From positions 24,679,455 to 24,743,454 of the forward strand of contig NC_058051.1 of assembly GCF_020085105.1 (NCBI RefSeq): 64,000 nucleotides of DNA, written 5' to 3'. Numbering within the stretch: the stretch's first letter is position 1; every line of letters begins with the position of its first letter. A program made the position numbers and the translations under genes. Of this stretch, positions 37,740 to 49,691 are shown one piece after another. The notes below the pieces were generated by a model, which saw only the letters and a list, made by a program, of their open reading frames with translations, ran no database searches and had not been told where the DNA came from. This stretch comes from Siniperca chuatsi (Eukaryota > Chordata > Actinopteri > Centrarchiformes > Sinipercidae).

Positions 37740-40215
37740 GTTGTTTGACACAATGATATTTCTATGAATTACCTTTTGTGATACTTGGGTTAAATTAGAA
37801 AAAAAGTATGGAATACATTGTAACCAGGGATTCATGAATCAAGGACATTATTGCCAAGAACAGCCTACAGGTCTCTGCAGATGTAGGATTTTCTTTGTCT
37901 ATATACTGCAGCATCAATTCTTAATTTATAAGAGTAAAACGACTATCGCTGAAGCACTCACAACTGGAAATCATTTGTCTTTATTGCTTGTGAAACTTTT
38001 TTTTTTTTTTTGCCAAAAGAAGGTGTTTGGTAAAAGGTTTCTTAACTTGCATGGTAAGGTCCCCCACAAAGATTTGTAGGCACATCTTGGGGTTTGTGAT
38101 TATCTTTATTTGAAGGAATTGTGTGTAACAAGCTGTGGATGTTGTAAACGGTCTGTTCTTTACTCTAAACACATTAAAAGAGTAATTTTAACACAAAGTT
38201 GCTATTTTCCTTCCCTTTGGATGCTTGTATCTCACTGTTTAACCTCTGTTCCCTTAAAATAGGCTATATTCACCTCACTGATTTATGAATTAATATTTAA
38301 TGGAATTACAGCACACTATAATAATGAATGCAAACAGAAGCATTTTTTTATTTTCCAAGAAGAGAGGAAACATTCAAGGTATTTTGCAATATTCCAGTGT
38401 TTCAAGTGCAATTCTAGTACAGTTAATCACTATATCATTGCCTTTGCATGTACAGTACAGGCTGATGGAAGGTGTAGTTTCATGTATTTTGAGTCCAGGC
38501 CAAGTACATGGAGAAGGATAAGTGACACATTGAGCAATTTCGAACATGAAGGGAATGTAACTGCTTTGGAACCAAAGTCTAAGAAATTGAAACTAAGGAA
38601 ATAGTGAGAAGTTCAAACACTACAATATGCGCTGCTCCAACCACAGATAAAATACACTTTATTTTCCATTGAAGTTTGAATTTGCACTAACAGCTATTCC
38701 CCTGCCTTAAGCTGAATTACTGATTAAACAACCAGTGAAACCTTATTGGAAAGATCCCTGAAAGCTAAAACATTGCTCTTTTTTGCATAATAAGGCTGAC
38801 ATCGGTAACCACACATACTGTACATCATAAGTTTGTAAGTTCAATTGAGCCATTTCAGTCGATACACACAAAAGAGCCACTTGTAAGATGAGCATTCACA
38901 ACTGTGATGCATACTGTACATCATTATTATAAACTGCAATACAGTGCTATGAAAGCAACCTACACTGACGCAAAGAATAACTTTTCAAGTGTTAATCTTT
39001 ACTTGCAGCTGTGCAAAGATCTTTTGTTTCATGTAAAATTCGAAAATATATCACTGTATCAAACACAGTTATCTCTTCACAAATTCAGTAAACAAAACTG
39101 CTCATCCAAGGCCTTCATTCATTCAGCTGTGAGGATCACAGTCTACTCTATGTTAAACCTTGGAGAGATTTTTCCTCTTATCTCCTCTAACCTTTATAAA
39201 AATATGTAACTGTAGATACACGACCAGATCCGTCAGGTGCATATTAATGCCCTGCTCACACACCCACCTCAAGGCCTTATTTTGAGAACCAAACTGCAAT
39301 AAATGCTGTCCTGCTGAACAGTGATATGCACAGTGCCTTGTTTTTCTTTCAACATGATTTAGAGTTTGGCATTATCTCCATTATGTACATTTAGGATGTA
39401 AACTGCAGATTTTTTTCTTTATTTTCAGGTCATTGATACATTGTAACTGTTTTTAAGCAAGGAAAAAGTGTTGATGTTTAGTGTAAATGTCCCAACAGGA
39501 TTAAAGAAATATAGTCTGTACAGTTTTAAACTCCCATGTTTTGTTTATTGGCAAAAGCTCAATGATCTGTCTGTTCTGCACCTGATACTAGATTCGATGC
39601 ACATGCAATACTTTTTCAGAAGATAAAAGTTCCGACACCTTTAACCCATATTCAGTATTTTTATGGGTGGAAATGACTGAAGTACAAAAACGAATGCCTT
39701 CCACTTTTTTTCCGGCCTACCCGATTTTGTGGGACGTTGATGCCAAAGAAATTTCATGACTGTGACTCTCCCATTCCCTATTAACCATTTTTAAAAATGT
39801 GGTGATGGAAATAGAGGAGCATTCAACTTCAGACAAGACTCTTCTACTTCTTTTCATAAAACAATGAATATCTTTGCCCAGAAGATGGCTCATCTAAATC
39901 CAGATAGGGGCTTTTTAATTCAAGCAAGAGAACCCAACCAATTGTGGGCTACATGCAAATCCCAATAAAGAGAAAACCACTTAAACTGCAGGCAGAAGCA
40001 GTAAGTATATTTTAGTAATGAAAGTATTTAATAATGTACAACTAATTGTTCTCTAAGGCAAGGCATGACCACACAATCACAAGGGCATTATGTAAAATCT
40101 AAAAATCTTATAGGAAGAGATATCCAACACATGACAATGACAAAAATGTAATGAAGCAAAGTTAGCATTGGGAGGTTGGGAGTTGTCTTGTTAATGTCAG
40201 AGGGAGCAGAAAGTC
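37740..40215. other. Convergent spacer between fkbp1a and snph
   Basis: The two genes face each other across this stretch. It holds 3' UTR-type AT-rich sequence, including a T run near 38000-38012. A TTTATT at 39544-39549, read on the - strand as AATAAA, is a candidate polyadenylation signal for snph. No further gene is supported. Confidence 0.55.
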
Positions 40216-42503
40216 TCAGATTGGTGTTGTTCCATTCATGCTGGTAGGCCTGCGTCCCCTGCCTGCACCCCGGCGGCGAAGTGAGTGGAGGGCCACAGCA
40301 CAGCAACCTCTCAGCAGGGAGCCAATGTGATACACCGGCAAGACTTCCTGTGGCGCCCCTCGACACAGCCACGCCATGGTTGGGACCACTGGCATCGCCA
40401 AAGCCAACAGATCTACAAGAAAGTAGCGGCTCCAGTGGCAGAGCTGAGGTGGATACCCGTCTTCAGTTGTACCTTCAGTTTCATCCACATTGTCCTCTTC
40501 TATCTCCAGTACTGTAGCGTCCTGCCTCACTGGAAGTGGAGCTGTAGGGTGGGGCTGGCAGGTGTGGGGCTCTGCTGGCATCTTTGTTACCTCCTCTGGT
40601 TTGTCGGGTGGTAGCGGCTCTACATTGTATGAATGCTCCGGAGGGGACACATGAGGTAAAAACGATGGAAACAGATGTGGTTCTGAGGGGGTGATGTCTG
40701 CTGCGGGTAAAGAAATGACACTTAGCTCTTCGGCACCGCTTTCCTCACATAGCCAGGTCATGGTCGGGCTGCAGGCCTGGGAGCGCACCTCTGGCTTTTT
40801 CTCTGATGCAGGAACAGGAATAGGGATAGGATCAGTGGCAGGGACAGCAGGAGTTGCCGCTGTTAGCGGGGCCTCCTCCTGAGGTAAATGCAGGAACAAG
40901 TGATGATGGGGGAGGTAGGAGTGGCCACTGCACTTGCAGCTGCTACTGAGTGTGTGGCAGGAGTGTGAGATTGGCAACACTGCCCCCCCACTGCACAACC
41001 TTTCATAGGTGGAAGATCGCGGCACAGTTGGGGGGCCTCGGACGTGGCCCTGTGGTGGCAGCTGCTCTGATAGGAGGGCTGCCTCCAGGAGCAGGTGGGT
41101 TTGTCCTGCTGGGCGAGATGCTCTGCTTGACTCAGGAGCATTGGAGCTGCGCTCCAGCTGCAGAGCCTCGCTGCTCAGTCGGGTGTAGGTGGTGCTGCGG
41201 CTCAAAGTGCTGGCTGGGGAACAACCACAGGAGCGAGACTTCCCTCCTGGCCGAGCTCCCTGCAACCCTGAGTATAGCTTGTGGTCATGGGGGTCTTGTT
41301 CACGGACACTCAGGTTGGACCTCACTGACTCAACCACTTCATGAAGGTGCTGGATCTCTTTGCGGGCCTCTTTCAGGGCTAGCTGGGCCTCCACACGATG
41401 ACATTCCTCCTCTATCCAGTCTTCCTGCATCCTGAACAGTTGGGTCCTCAACTCATCTATTTCACAGTCTCTGATAAAGTATAAAGGATTTGTGAATAGC
41501 AGATTTACTTTCCAGAGTTATTTCTCTTTTACAGAAACAAAGCATGGCAGTTCAGTGAGCAGGACACCTAAAAAGATAAACTTTGAGTACCACCACCACC
41601 AAGAACTAAGAAACATTACTAACTGGTTACCACAAAGGTTGGCATAACAACCAGCAAAACATTAGAGCTGAAGAAGAAAAAGACTCACCTGTGTTGTAGT
41701 CTTTCCACATTGTCCCTCAGTCTGGCTCGCAGGTGTCGTATACACACCTCCTTCTGTTGCAGAGGTGTAAGGTACTGCTCCGGGGTTGGAGGCCTGATCC
41801 CATGGTTGTCGCTGCAGGCTGTCTGCTTTGCCTGACGCCTGAATCAACACACAGATATGAAAAGGTCCCTTACATAAAGTGCTTCACTCAATCACATGTG
41901 AGAACTGTAAATTGAGAGTCTGGTTAAGAAAAATTGTGAATTGTGCGAAGCCTGTGTTAATAGATGTCTGTACACTAGGAACAAATTAACCTTGTGCAAA
42001 CTGTGTCAAACTGCTGTTGAACATGGCCCTGGAGGCTGTGAACAATGCTACAGAAGTATTATTTAAATCTGCTGAAATTAATTAAATAATCCACTTTATA
42101 AACACTTTATTACAACATGAAAACTCAATAGAGTAAGATGTGGGATTGTCACTTTTGTCACCCTGCTTTTATGAACAAATTAACTCATTGCAAGGGAATT
42201 TTATGATAAATAACTTACCTGGGTGTACTAGGATACGTCCGAGCTGTCGGGCTGCCCTCTGGTGCCCTAACCCGACCCGGGTAGGTGTGGGTACTGGATG
42301 TGTCACTGTGGGAATATCGCCCGCTGCCGCCACCAGTGCCCACTGAGCGCCTTGTAGGGAGATCAACATTACACTCATTTGCAATACGATGAGAAGCCAC
42401 AATACCAAATATGTTTGCGTCATTCTGAAACTAAAGGTGTGAGAAGGAGGCAACAGTACCTGCGCTGACCTGAGGAGGACTTTCGACTCGGAGTGAGAGA
42501 CAT
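40216..42503 (-). CDS. snph: Syntaphilin, 4 coding exons
   Basis: On the - strand the exons are 42503-42460, 42350-42219, 41838-41689 and 41470-40216 (1581 nt, 526 residues; phases agree). The protein starts MSLTPSRKSSSGQRRRS and has CSDNHGIRPPTPEQYLTP (about residues 68-85). A coiled-coil microtubule- and syntaxin-binding segment follows, with QEDWIEEECHRVEAQLALKE around residues 124-143. A low-complexity Ser/Pro region then leads to the C-terminal anchor YFLVDLLALAMPVVPTMAWLC (about 458-478), followed by HIGSLLRGCCAVALHSL. Syntaphilin sits on the outer mitochondrial membrane of axons and docks mitochondria to microtubules. It lies beside fkbp1a and rad21l1 as in human 20p13. Confidence 0.95.
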
Positions 42504-44518
42504 TGATGTGCAAGGGACCTCCAACCTCTCCACTGGTGTCTCTAGAGAGGGACGCTAGGAGCCCTCACAGCTGGACTGTAATAACCATTACATAAACACA
42601 TTAGAGGCAAATCAGCTAATCATGATCTAAATCACAAATATCCCAAAACAACTGAAGATGAATCCCAGCACACAAAAAATAAAAATGAATAAAAAAGAGA
42701 AATGTTTTTTTCTTCCAACTTGGCATACCACGTGTGGTCATTATGTGCTTCTTTACTGGAAGTCAGTAACAATAGTCTAACCCTAACCCTAATTAAAAAA
42801 AGAGTCTAGGCCAGCAGCAGATAAAGCCTCCTTTCTATGCTGACACAAAGGGAACACAGTGAGTTCACAGTCAGTGCAGCTGCCTGTCTCTGAGCTGTGT
42901 CCTCCCTGTCTGCAGAGCTGCAGATAAACATGATAAACCTTCACATTAACTGCTGTCAAAGGGCAAAAACAGAAGAAAATCTGACATTTGGTGGCTGGTA
43001 GTGAAGATGGTCAGTGTGGTCATTTCCTGCCTACGGTGAATTAAGAATTTCCCATTACTGTTAATAGGGCAGAGGTGGATCTGTGTATGATTATGATTAT
43101 GATTTCAGAAATACTGAAGTCATGAATCCAAGTGATGGTCTAAATGCTGTTTCAAAGCCTTCCCCACACATCCAGGAATAAAATGGTGGAAAATTACTGA
43201 GTCCTTCACAGCTGGGTTTCGAAACGCCACATATTCTGACTGCCGACTGAAATGCATCTGAAGGCTTGCGTATCGAAAAGAGTTGAAAGTAGGTCTTGAA
43301 TGCTTGGTCAGATTTGTAGGCTTATTTACTTATTCTTTGATCAGATATGTCCTTATGCCAATTTTTTCCCCAAGTTAAGACTGTATTCTATTTAGCTACA
43401 TTTATTGTATTAAAGTCTGATGCATTGAGCAGTTTGATATATACTGTTAAATGAAAAAAGGGTGAAAACATGTTTGTAATCCCCAAAGTTTGGTATCCTA
43501 TAGGCACTGACATCGATATTCATCAGTGTCTCATTTACATATTCATTTATATTTTGTTGCCATAAAAGCTGTCAAACTGAAGTCTGAATACTGGAATTAA
43601 CCTGTAAAATATCCACCATGTGTATGCTTTTAGAAAATGTAAACTAGATTTATATTCACAGTAAAAAACGCACATGACCCCAGTGGCCTCAATGGTAGCT
43701 ATGTCCCTGCTTAAAAGTTATACATTTTTTCTCATTAGCAGCAAAAATCAGACGTGGACAAAATGTTCTCATCTTTCTTCAAAAGTCCCTGTCCTCATGC
43801 AGCTCTGTAAACCTTTGGGAACCTGCTGATCTAGGCCGATCCATACCTGCTGTTGGATAAATCTGTGTAGTGGCTGCAGACACAACACACCTCTGACTCT
43901 ACTGACAATAAAAAGCAGTGTAAACGAAACAGACGCATATTCATTTAGTCCTATATTTAAATTCTAGGACAACGAGACAGGAAATCTCACCCCCCTCTCT
44001 TCTGTCTGCGCAACAGGTGGCGAGTCGGCTACGTTATTGCTGAGAAATACGCAATCATCTTACGTAAGTGTGAGTATCAGTGTTCACTGTGGAGGCGAGC
44101 ATCACAGCCTACAGTAGGTGGATGAAACTGTACTTAAAGCAGCATTTAGACATGGAAATGAGATGATGCCAGAATGTTTCAGGATAAATATCAGAGGGTG
44201 CGGGGATGTTGCGTTTTGTCCTTGAGATAATCATTATGGCATTTAATCTGTCGCCTACTATAAAGCAGTGCTGCATAAGCAGGCAGTTGTGGTGTGATGA
44301 TGATTACAGCAGCACCAAAAAAAAAAAAAACAAAAAGCTTAAAAGTCTCATTGGTTTGTGTAGCCTGCTGACTACAGAGGGCTCCCCTAACAGGACATCT
44401 AACACCCCAGCAGGTACTTTCCATTAAGGGAAACGCAGCCCGGTCGCTTCTGATAGAAACAGCTGACTAACAAAGTCCCAGCTGTGTCCTACATACGGTT
44501 ACTTAACAAGGATATTAC
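42504..44518 (-). other. snph: 5' leader part and probable leader intron of snph
   Basis: The exon carrying the start codon probably extends to about 42570-42574, where a TTATTACAG-type acceptor can be read on the - strand. Upstream lies non-coding sequence with an isolated CTAACCCTAACCCTAA at about 42778 and no recognised exon. Confidence 0.4.
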
Positions 44519-44790
44519 CGGGTGTCTGAATCTCAAAACAAACGTTTCTGGAAGCCACACAAAAGACCGATACAGCCCACATTAACATATGAAACACTAC
44601 CATTTCGGCAGGTGGAAGCTGCGCATCGTAGAAAAGCCTCGGTTCCCGCCAGACTTGATGGTCGCTGAACAGTCCCCGGTGGCAACAGGAAGAAAATAAG
44701 CTGCTGATGCTGATGAGAGTCCATCCTGCAGCCATGAAGCCCGGAGATGAAATGAGGCAACTGCGTCTGCTGCATCGGTGCTTCTTAAAG
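44519..44790 (-). other. snph: Possible snph 5' leader exon and promoter region
   Basis: On the - strand a more CG-rich stretch ends at a possible donor, GACACCCG followed by GTAATATCC (44519/44518). An open frame of 78 codons here has no family resemblance. Position and composition fit a non-coding first exon, but the link to snph is inferred. Confidence 0.3.
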
Positions 44791-46131
44791 TGACAGTAAG
44801 GGATAATAATGCTTCATTTGGCAGGACTTAACTGCACAATCATGTTTTTTGACTGGGATTTTACATGGCTGAGAGAACATTGTCTGACAGGTGAATCGTG
44901 GCTTAGAAACCACCATTCAGTCCCTCAGTGACAGGAGGCAGGAGGGTGCTGAGTATCCAGCTGGACTGGTACACCATGTACAACACCTCCAGATGAATGT
45001 GTCAGAGCACCATTCACTGACTAATGCAAGCCACAGTTAGAGCAAAGTTTGTTCCTTTAAAACAGAAATATATTAAACCCCACATCCATTTCTGCATTTA
45101 TTTTAATACAATTCACAAGCCATAACAGACATTTACAATTTCAGAAATGTCACTGAATTCCAGTTTTGTAAAGTCATTCCTATGCCTTCTAAGCATGTGG
45201 TCTATATTAGTGGTCATATCATGCCATTAAGTGTGAACCTGTGATAAAAGAAAATGATTTTGCTGTCCCCAAATGTGATGTCACATACATGTCACTGTTT
45301 AATTTAACGTCAGTCACCCCATTTGTTGCTAAGGATACAGCTCAGTAGTGTACAGAAGTGAGTACTCAGTTTTCTGGATTTAAGCTGAAGGAATAAAAAT
45401 AGAATATCTAGACCACAAGAATAAAGAGTGCCATATCCCAAACTTCAGTAACATAAAATCAGTCTTTCTAAAACTAGAAAAATACATAAAAAGTAAATAT
45501 TCAGTCATATTTGTGTTTCATATAGATGCCAAATATTTGTTACCCATTGACAGAGAACAACGTTATACAACAACATGAATTCAAGTGACACCTGGTGAAT
45601 AACAGGTCTTACATTCAGTGAGAGAGGCTCCTAAAATCCTGTGTTTAGAATAAATAGAAGAGGAAATGGTGCAAAACACTAACATGCAGGAAATTTTAGT
45701 CCTGAAGGACCACAAGAATAACTGCAGAACATCAGATGTTGCTGATATGAAATAACAATAAAAAATAAATAAGTTCAAAGGATCTTGCAGATCATTTAAA
45801 ATATTTAAGGTTATGAAACCCATATCTGATGTCAGAGGCCTAATAAAACAGTCTGACAAAGAGTTTTAGACAAAATGTTCCTTCATTCATACCGTCTCAA
45901 TTTCTCAGAAATGAAAAAGTGCCAAGAACAAGCAAAAAGAGTATGTACAAGTTTTGAGACACAAACACACAAACATACTGAGTGTCACATATAATCAAAG
46001 TTTTTACTATTTAGCCCAGAAACCTATTTGAGTAAATGTATTTTTACCCTGTGAAACAGATTGAGTAGAACCAGGACTGCAACTCATTTATGAACCCAAG
46101 CTGTAATTTTATGAAACTGTTTTCTGTTTTG
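44791..46131. other. Spacer between snph and rad21l1, with rad21l1 3' UTR
   Basis: The right part is the 3' UTR of rad21l1 (- strand). It is AT-rich, and no other coding sequence is supported. TTTATT near 45097, read as AATAAA on the - strand, is a candidate end of the rad21l1 transcript. Confidence 0.5.
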
Positions 46132-49100
46132 CTAATCATAGAACTTGGGTCCAGGTGTGGCAAGGATGTCCTCATAGGGTGCGCTCTGGTGCAGGTGAAG
46201 GGCTTTTTGTTTTTTCAGGACCAGGAGACAGAAGAAAGTGGTTGCAGCCTGCGAGCGAGTGCCTCCTTCACAGAGTGCCTCCAGGCTGAACGTGGTGTCA
46301 CTGTTGCTCTGGCTCTGCCAAACAAACACACAAGACAATTTCATTTCCTAACATCATCCCTAATCCTGTCCCCAGCCTTCTCAACTTTAAATCCCTGTCC
46401 ACTGTGACTATAGATTTTTATCTGCCATTCAATGTCAAATAGAGCAGGGACACTGCTTCACATGGAAACAACAGTCCTGTGTCATGAACATGCAGGCATT
46501 ACGAATATATCATATAATGGATATATGTAAGATGGGGCAGTTACTGTGATTCTAATACCTGAACATTTATTTTTAGGTCCTTACTTTTAGATTGCTCAGA
46601 AGCTTCTGTGCACGCCTGCTTATCTTCCTCTCCTCAAAGTCCTGGCTGTCCAGCATGGACTGCAGGTTAGAAAAGAACCATATATTACAGTCAGTGATGC
46701 CGGGCACATCTCCAAGGCAGCATGTGAAATTAACACCCGCCATCTGGCAAACGCTGATAGATTGTAGCTTGTCTACTGTACCAGCCATTTTTGCAGATAA
46801 CCATCCATTATTAGTTCACTTTCAAGATAAGGGCCAGTAAAATTTGGAGTCCGACAGAGTATAATTCCCTGCCCTGTTTCCATTTGTAACTGTGTGTGTT
46901 CACAAGCACCTGAGTGTGGAAGGAAGCTGACTGAGTCTCCTGCTCCACGTAAGATGGATGGACAAACATGGAGTCTTCTGATGGAAGTTCTGGCTGAGTG
47001 AACGCCGACCTGTTTTCATCCTGAGAGACAGTACAGATTATAAACCACAAATAAAAAAGGTGAGAGAGCATCATGAAATATTACTAAAACGTACTGACCA
47101 TCTCTTCACCTGATATGCTAATGCTTACTTGTGTGAGCTTGGAGTAATTCTCATGTTGACTGTCATTCATGTGATCAAGGACCATCAGCTCAGTGTTGTG
47201 TGTTTTTTCAGGCTCTATTGATGAATCCACGACACTGACGCTGTCTGTGGTTAGGGCACTCATGTCCCTCTGAACTATACAAGACATAATAATGCAGATC
47301 GCATGTAACAAAAGGCATAACAGAAGAGGCAGAACAGAGGACAACACCAGTGATACATTAAAAACAGTGAGATTTTAGTTCTCTCACTGCTTGAATATGC
47401 AAGCTCCTACCTTCTTGTCCATCCCGCCGCATCACCTCAACCCCGTCACAAACTCCATAATATTTCACCTGGAAAATACTCTTGGCAAAGAGCTGCAAAG
47501 TGGTAATTTCAAGTTAATTTTGATAGATTCATTGTTTTTATGATAACATTGCTGGGATTTTTTCCATCTTTTTACCTCCTTTATCTGTGGAGTTACTACA
47601 GTGGAACATGGCTGTGCAAAGAGTTTGTCTGCACCTCCGCTCTCCTTCCACTGCATGAGCTGCAGGGTTGGTGGGGCCATGTCCAAAGGGGCAACCAGAT
47701 CTGAATAATCAGAAAGCTGATCTCTGATGGATTCATTGCTCAGCTCTTTAGTCTGGTCCACAACCAACTTGCGTTTCCTCTTCCCTCTCTTCTTCTCCGA
47801 GTTTGCTGAAAAGAAACAGTCAAAGGTCATAAGAATGCTTGTTTTGCTGCATGAAGTATCAAGAGCCTACTGTTTGCGTGACAAGGAATGGACACCAGGT
47901 CAACTGTTTGATGTTTTTGATTTGGCTTTCTTTGCATAGCAATGTTTAGAAGTATAACAGTGGTGGTTTCAGGGGGATGATGCCAGCTCTTGTGTCAGCA
48001 TCTCAATAAATATTTGCATAATATAGAGTACATTTGTGAGTGGAAGGAAAACAGTTTGAGAGTTGTTTGGTTGTGCCTACGAGTGATGGCCACAGGTTCA
48101 AGGGTAAAGGCCTCCTCCTCATTAACCAGCAGGGTGGTCTCATTCAGTGTAGGGGTCTCCACCTCTGTTCTGTCAGCATCTGGAAAACATATGGAGTCTA
48201 TTTTGGAGTTTGAAAATGAGTCTGAATGCAAATGTACTCTCCCAATGAGCAAAACATAACACTATCCACTGGTGCTGCTGTACCCTCAAGCAAAACCATC
48301 TACACAAACAACCGCATTTGAAATTACAAAATACAGGCGTAGCACTAACAATTATTGAACTGTTCAAATGGAGGTGTTTTACATTAATGTTAATGGAAGG
48401 TAAAACAGGATGATAACTGTAATGTACTGTAAAATATTTATCATGATGAATTATCACCTTGTTGATAATTGAGTGTAGAGTTCTCTGGCTTTTCATTATG
48501 AGGCTCTTCTGGGATGAAGTCGGTGGACTCAATGTGATCACTGGAGATTGTCAGAAAGTCTACAGGGTAATCAAAAATTAAAAGAATCCATCACTCTTAT
48601 TTTTGATAAAAACAAGCAGTAAAATAAATAATAAGAAAGATTTACAGTAGATATTTTTAGTATTTGAGTGTAATCTGTAGCTGAAGTGGGACTTTCTTAC
48701 TACAAAGCTACATGACATGAATGAGAATCTTTCTTATTTGGTTATTATTCACTGGTTATCAAGAACTACTGAGCAGTCAGGCCATGCTGTGTCTCAGATG
48801 CTATTTATTCTGTGTGTCCCAATTCAGAGGCCGGATCCTTCAAAGACACGGCCCATGAACTGATCCTTGGGAGGACATGAAGGCCAAGGTTGAATTTGTG
48901 CTTTCTCCCCAAATGAGACAGTCTAGCCTCACAGGGACTAAATCTAATGGTGCGCTTGTGCAATCCCAGTCAACTTGTGAGGTCAAATATTTCACACTTT
49001 ATGACCAGGACATTGCTCTCAAACTACCTGACAAACTGCAAACACCACTGGGAAACTGGGGCAAGTTCCAGGATACCTTCATATGAGTTAACAGTACGAG

Positions 49101-49645
49101 TTGTGACTTTTCATTGAACTAACTGTAAATATATCCATATAACTTTCATTTTCCTTTAATACCTGCTGATCCATAACATATCAAGGCTCCTAACAAGAAC
49201 AAACTGTGGAAAAGTCCTTTTTAGTGTATTATGCATGATATTCTTTGGGCTAAACTATGGCAAAAACATATCGTGATCAAGTCACAATAACTACCAAGTA
49301 GGTCGAACCCTTTATCCTCATCCCCAAATGCGTCTCCATGTTGAGCCAGGCTCTGGAAGCTCATATCCAGTAGCCCATTATGGTGGCTCTGGGACTCATC
49401 TCCTACCCAACAGAGCACACAAAAGAAGGGAAAAAATTGCCACGTCAGTATGAGATGTCAGCTCTGCACAAAAAAAAAAACATGTTTTAGGTCAAGGTTG
49501 ATGATGTCGTATATTTTTGTTATCGTCAACAAATCCCATGAAAAGACCAAAACCAACAATGCACTAGTCTGTCTCTCAATATATTCAAACTTCCCTACCC
49601 CCAATATATCATTACATTTCTAAATTGTTTTAGAAAACTGTACAT

Positions 49646-49691
<46 letters not shown>

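Noticed and set aside
40950-41435. Open frame of 161 codons (+ strand)
   Set aside because: Antisense shadow of the long syntaphilin exon, which has clear family similarity on the - strand.
42778-42795. Telomere-like CTAACCCTAACCCTAA; a similar G-rich string GGGGTTAGGGTTA near 57236
   Set aside because: Only two to three units each, unflanked by other telomeric sequence; most likely chance or tiny interstitial bits.
44499-44735. Open frame of 78 codons (- strand) as an independent small membrane protein gene
   Set aside because: No family resemblance; position, composition and a possible donor fit an untranslated first exon of snph better.
46910-47492. EVMR in rad21l1 as a separase cleavage site
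   Set aside because: It matches only the ExxR core and lacks the acidic or Ser residue at the usual spacing, so I do not claim it.
49650-49688. Poly(A) run as the tail of a processed pseudogene
   Set aside because: No coding remnant or target duplication was found upstream.
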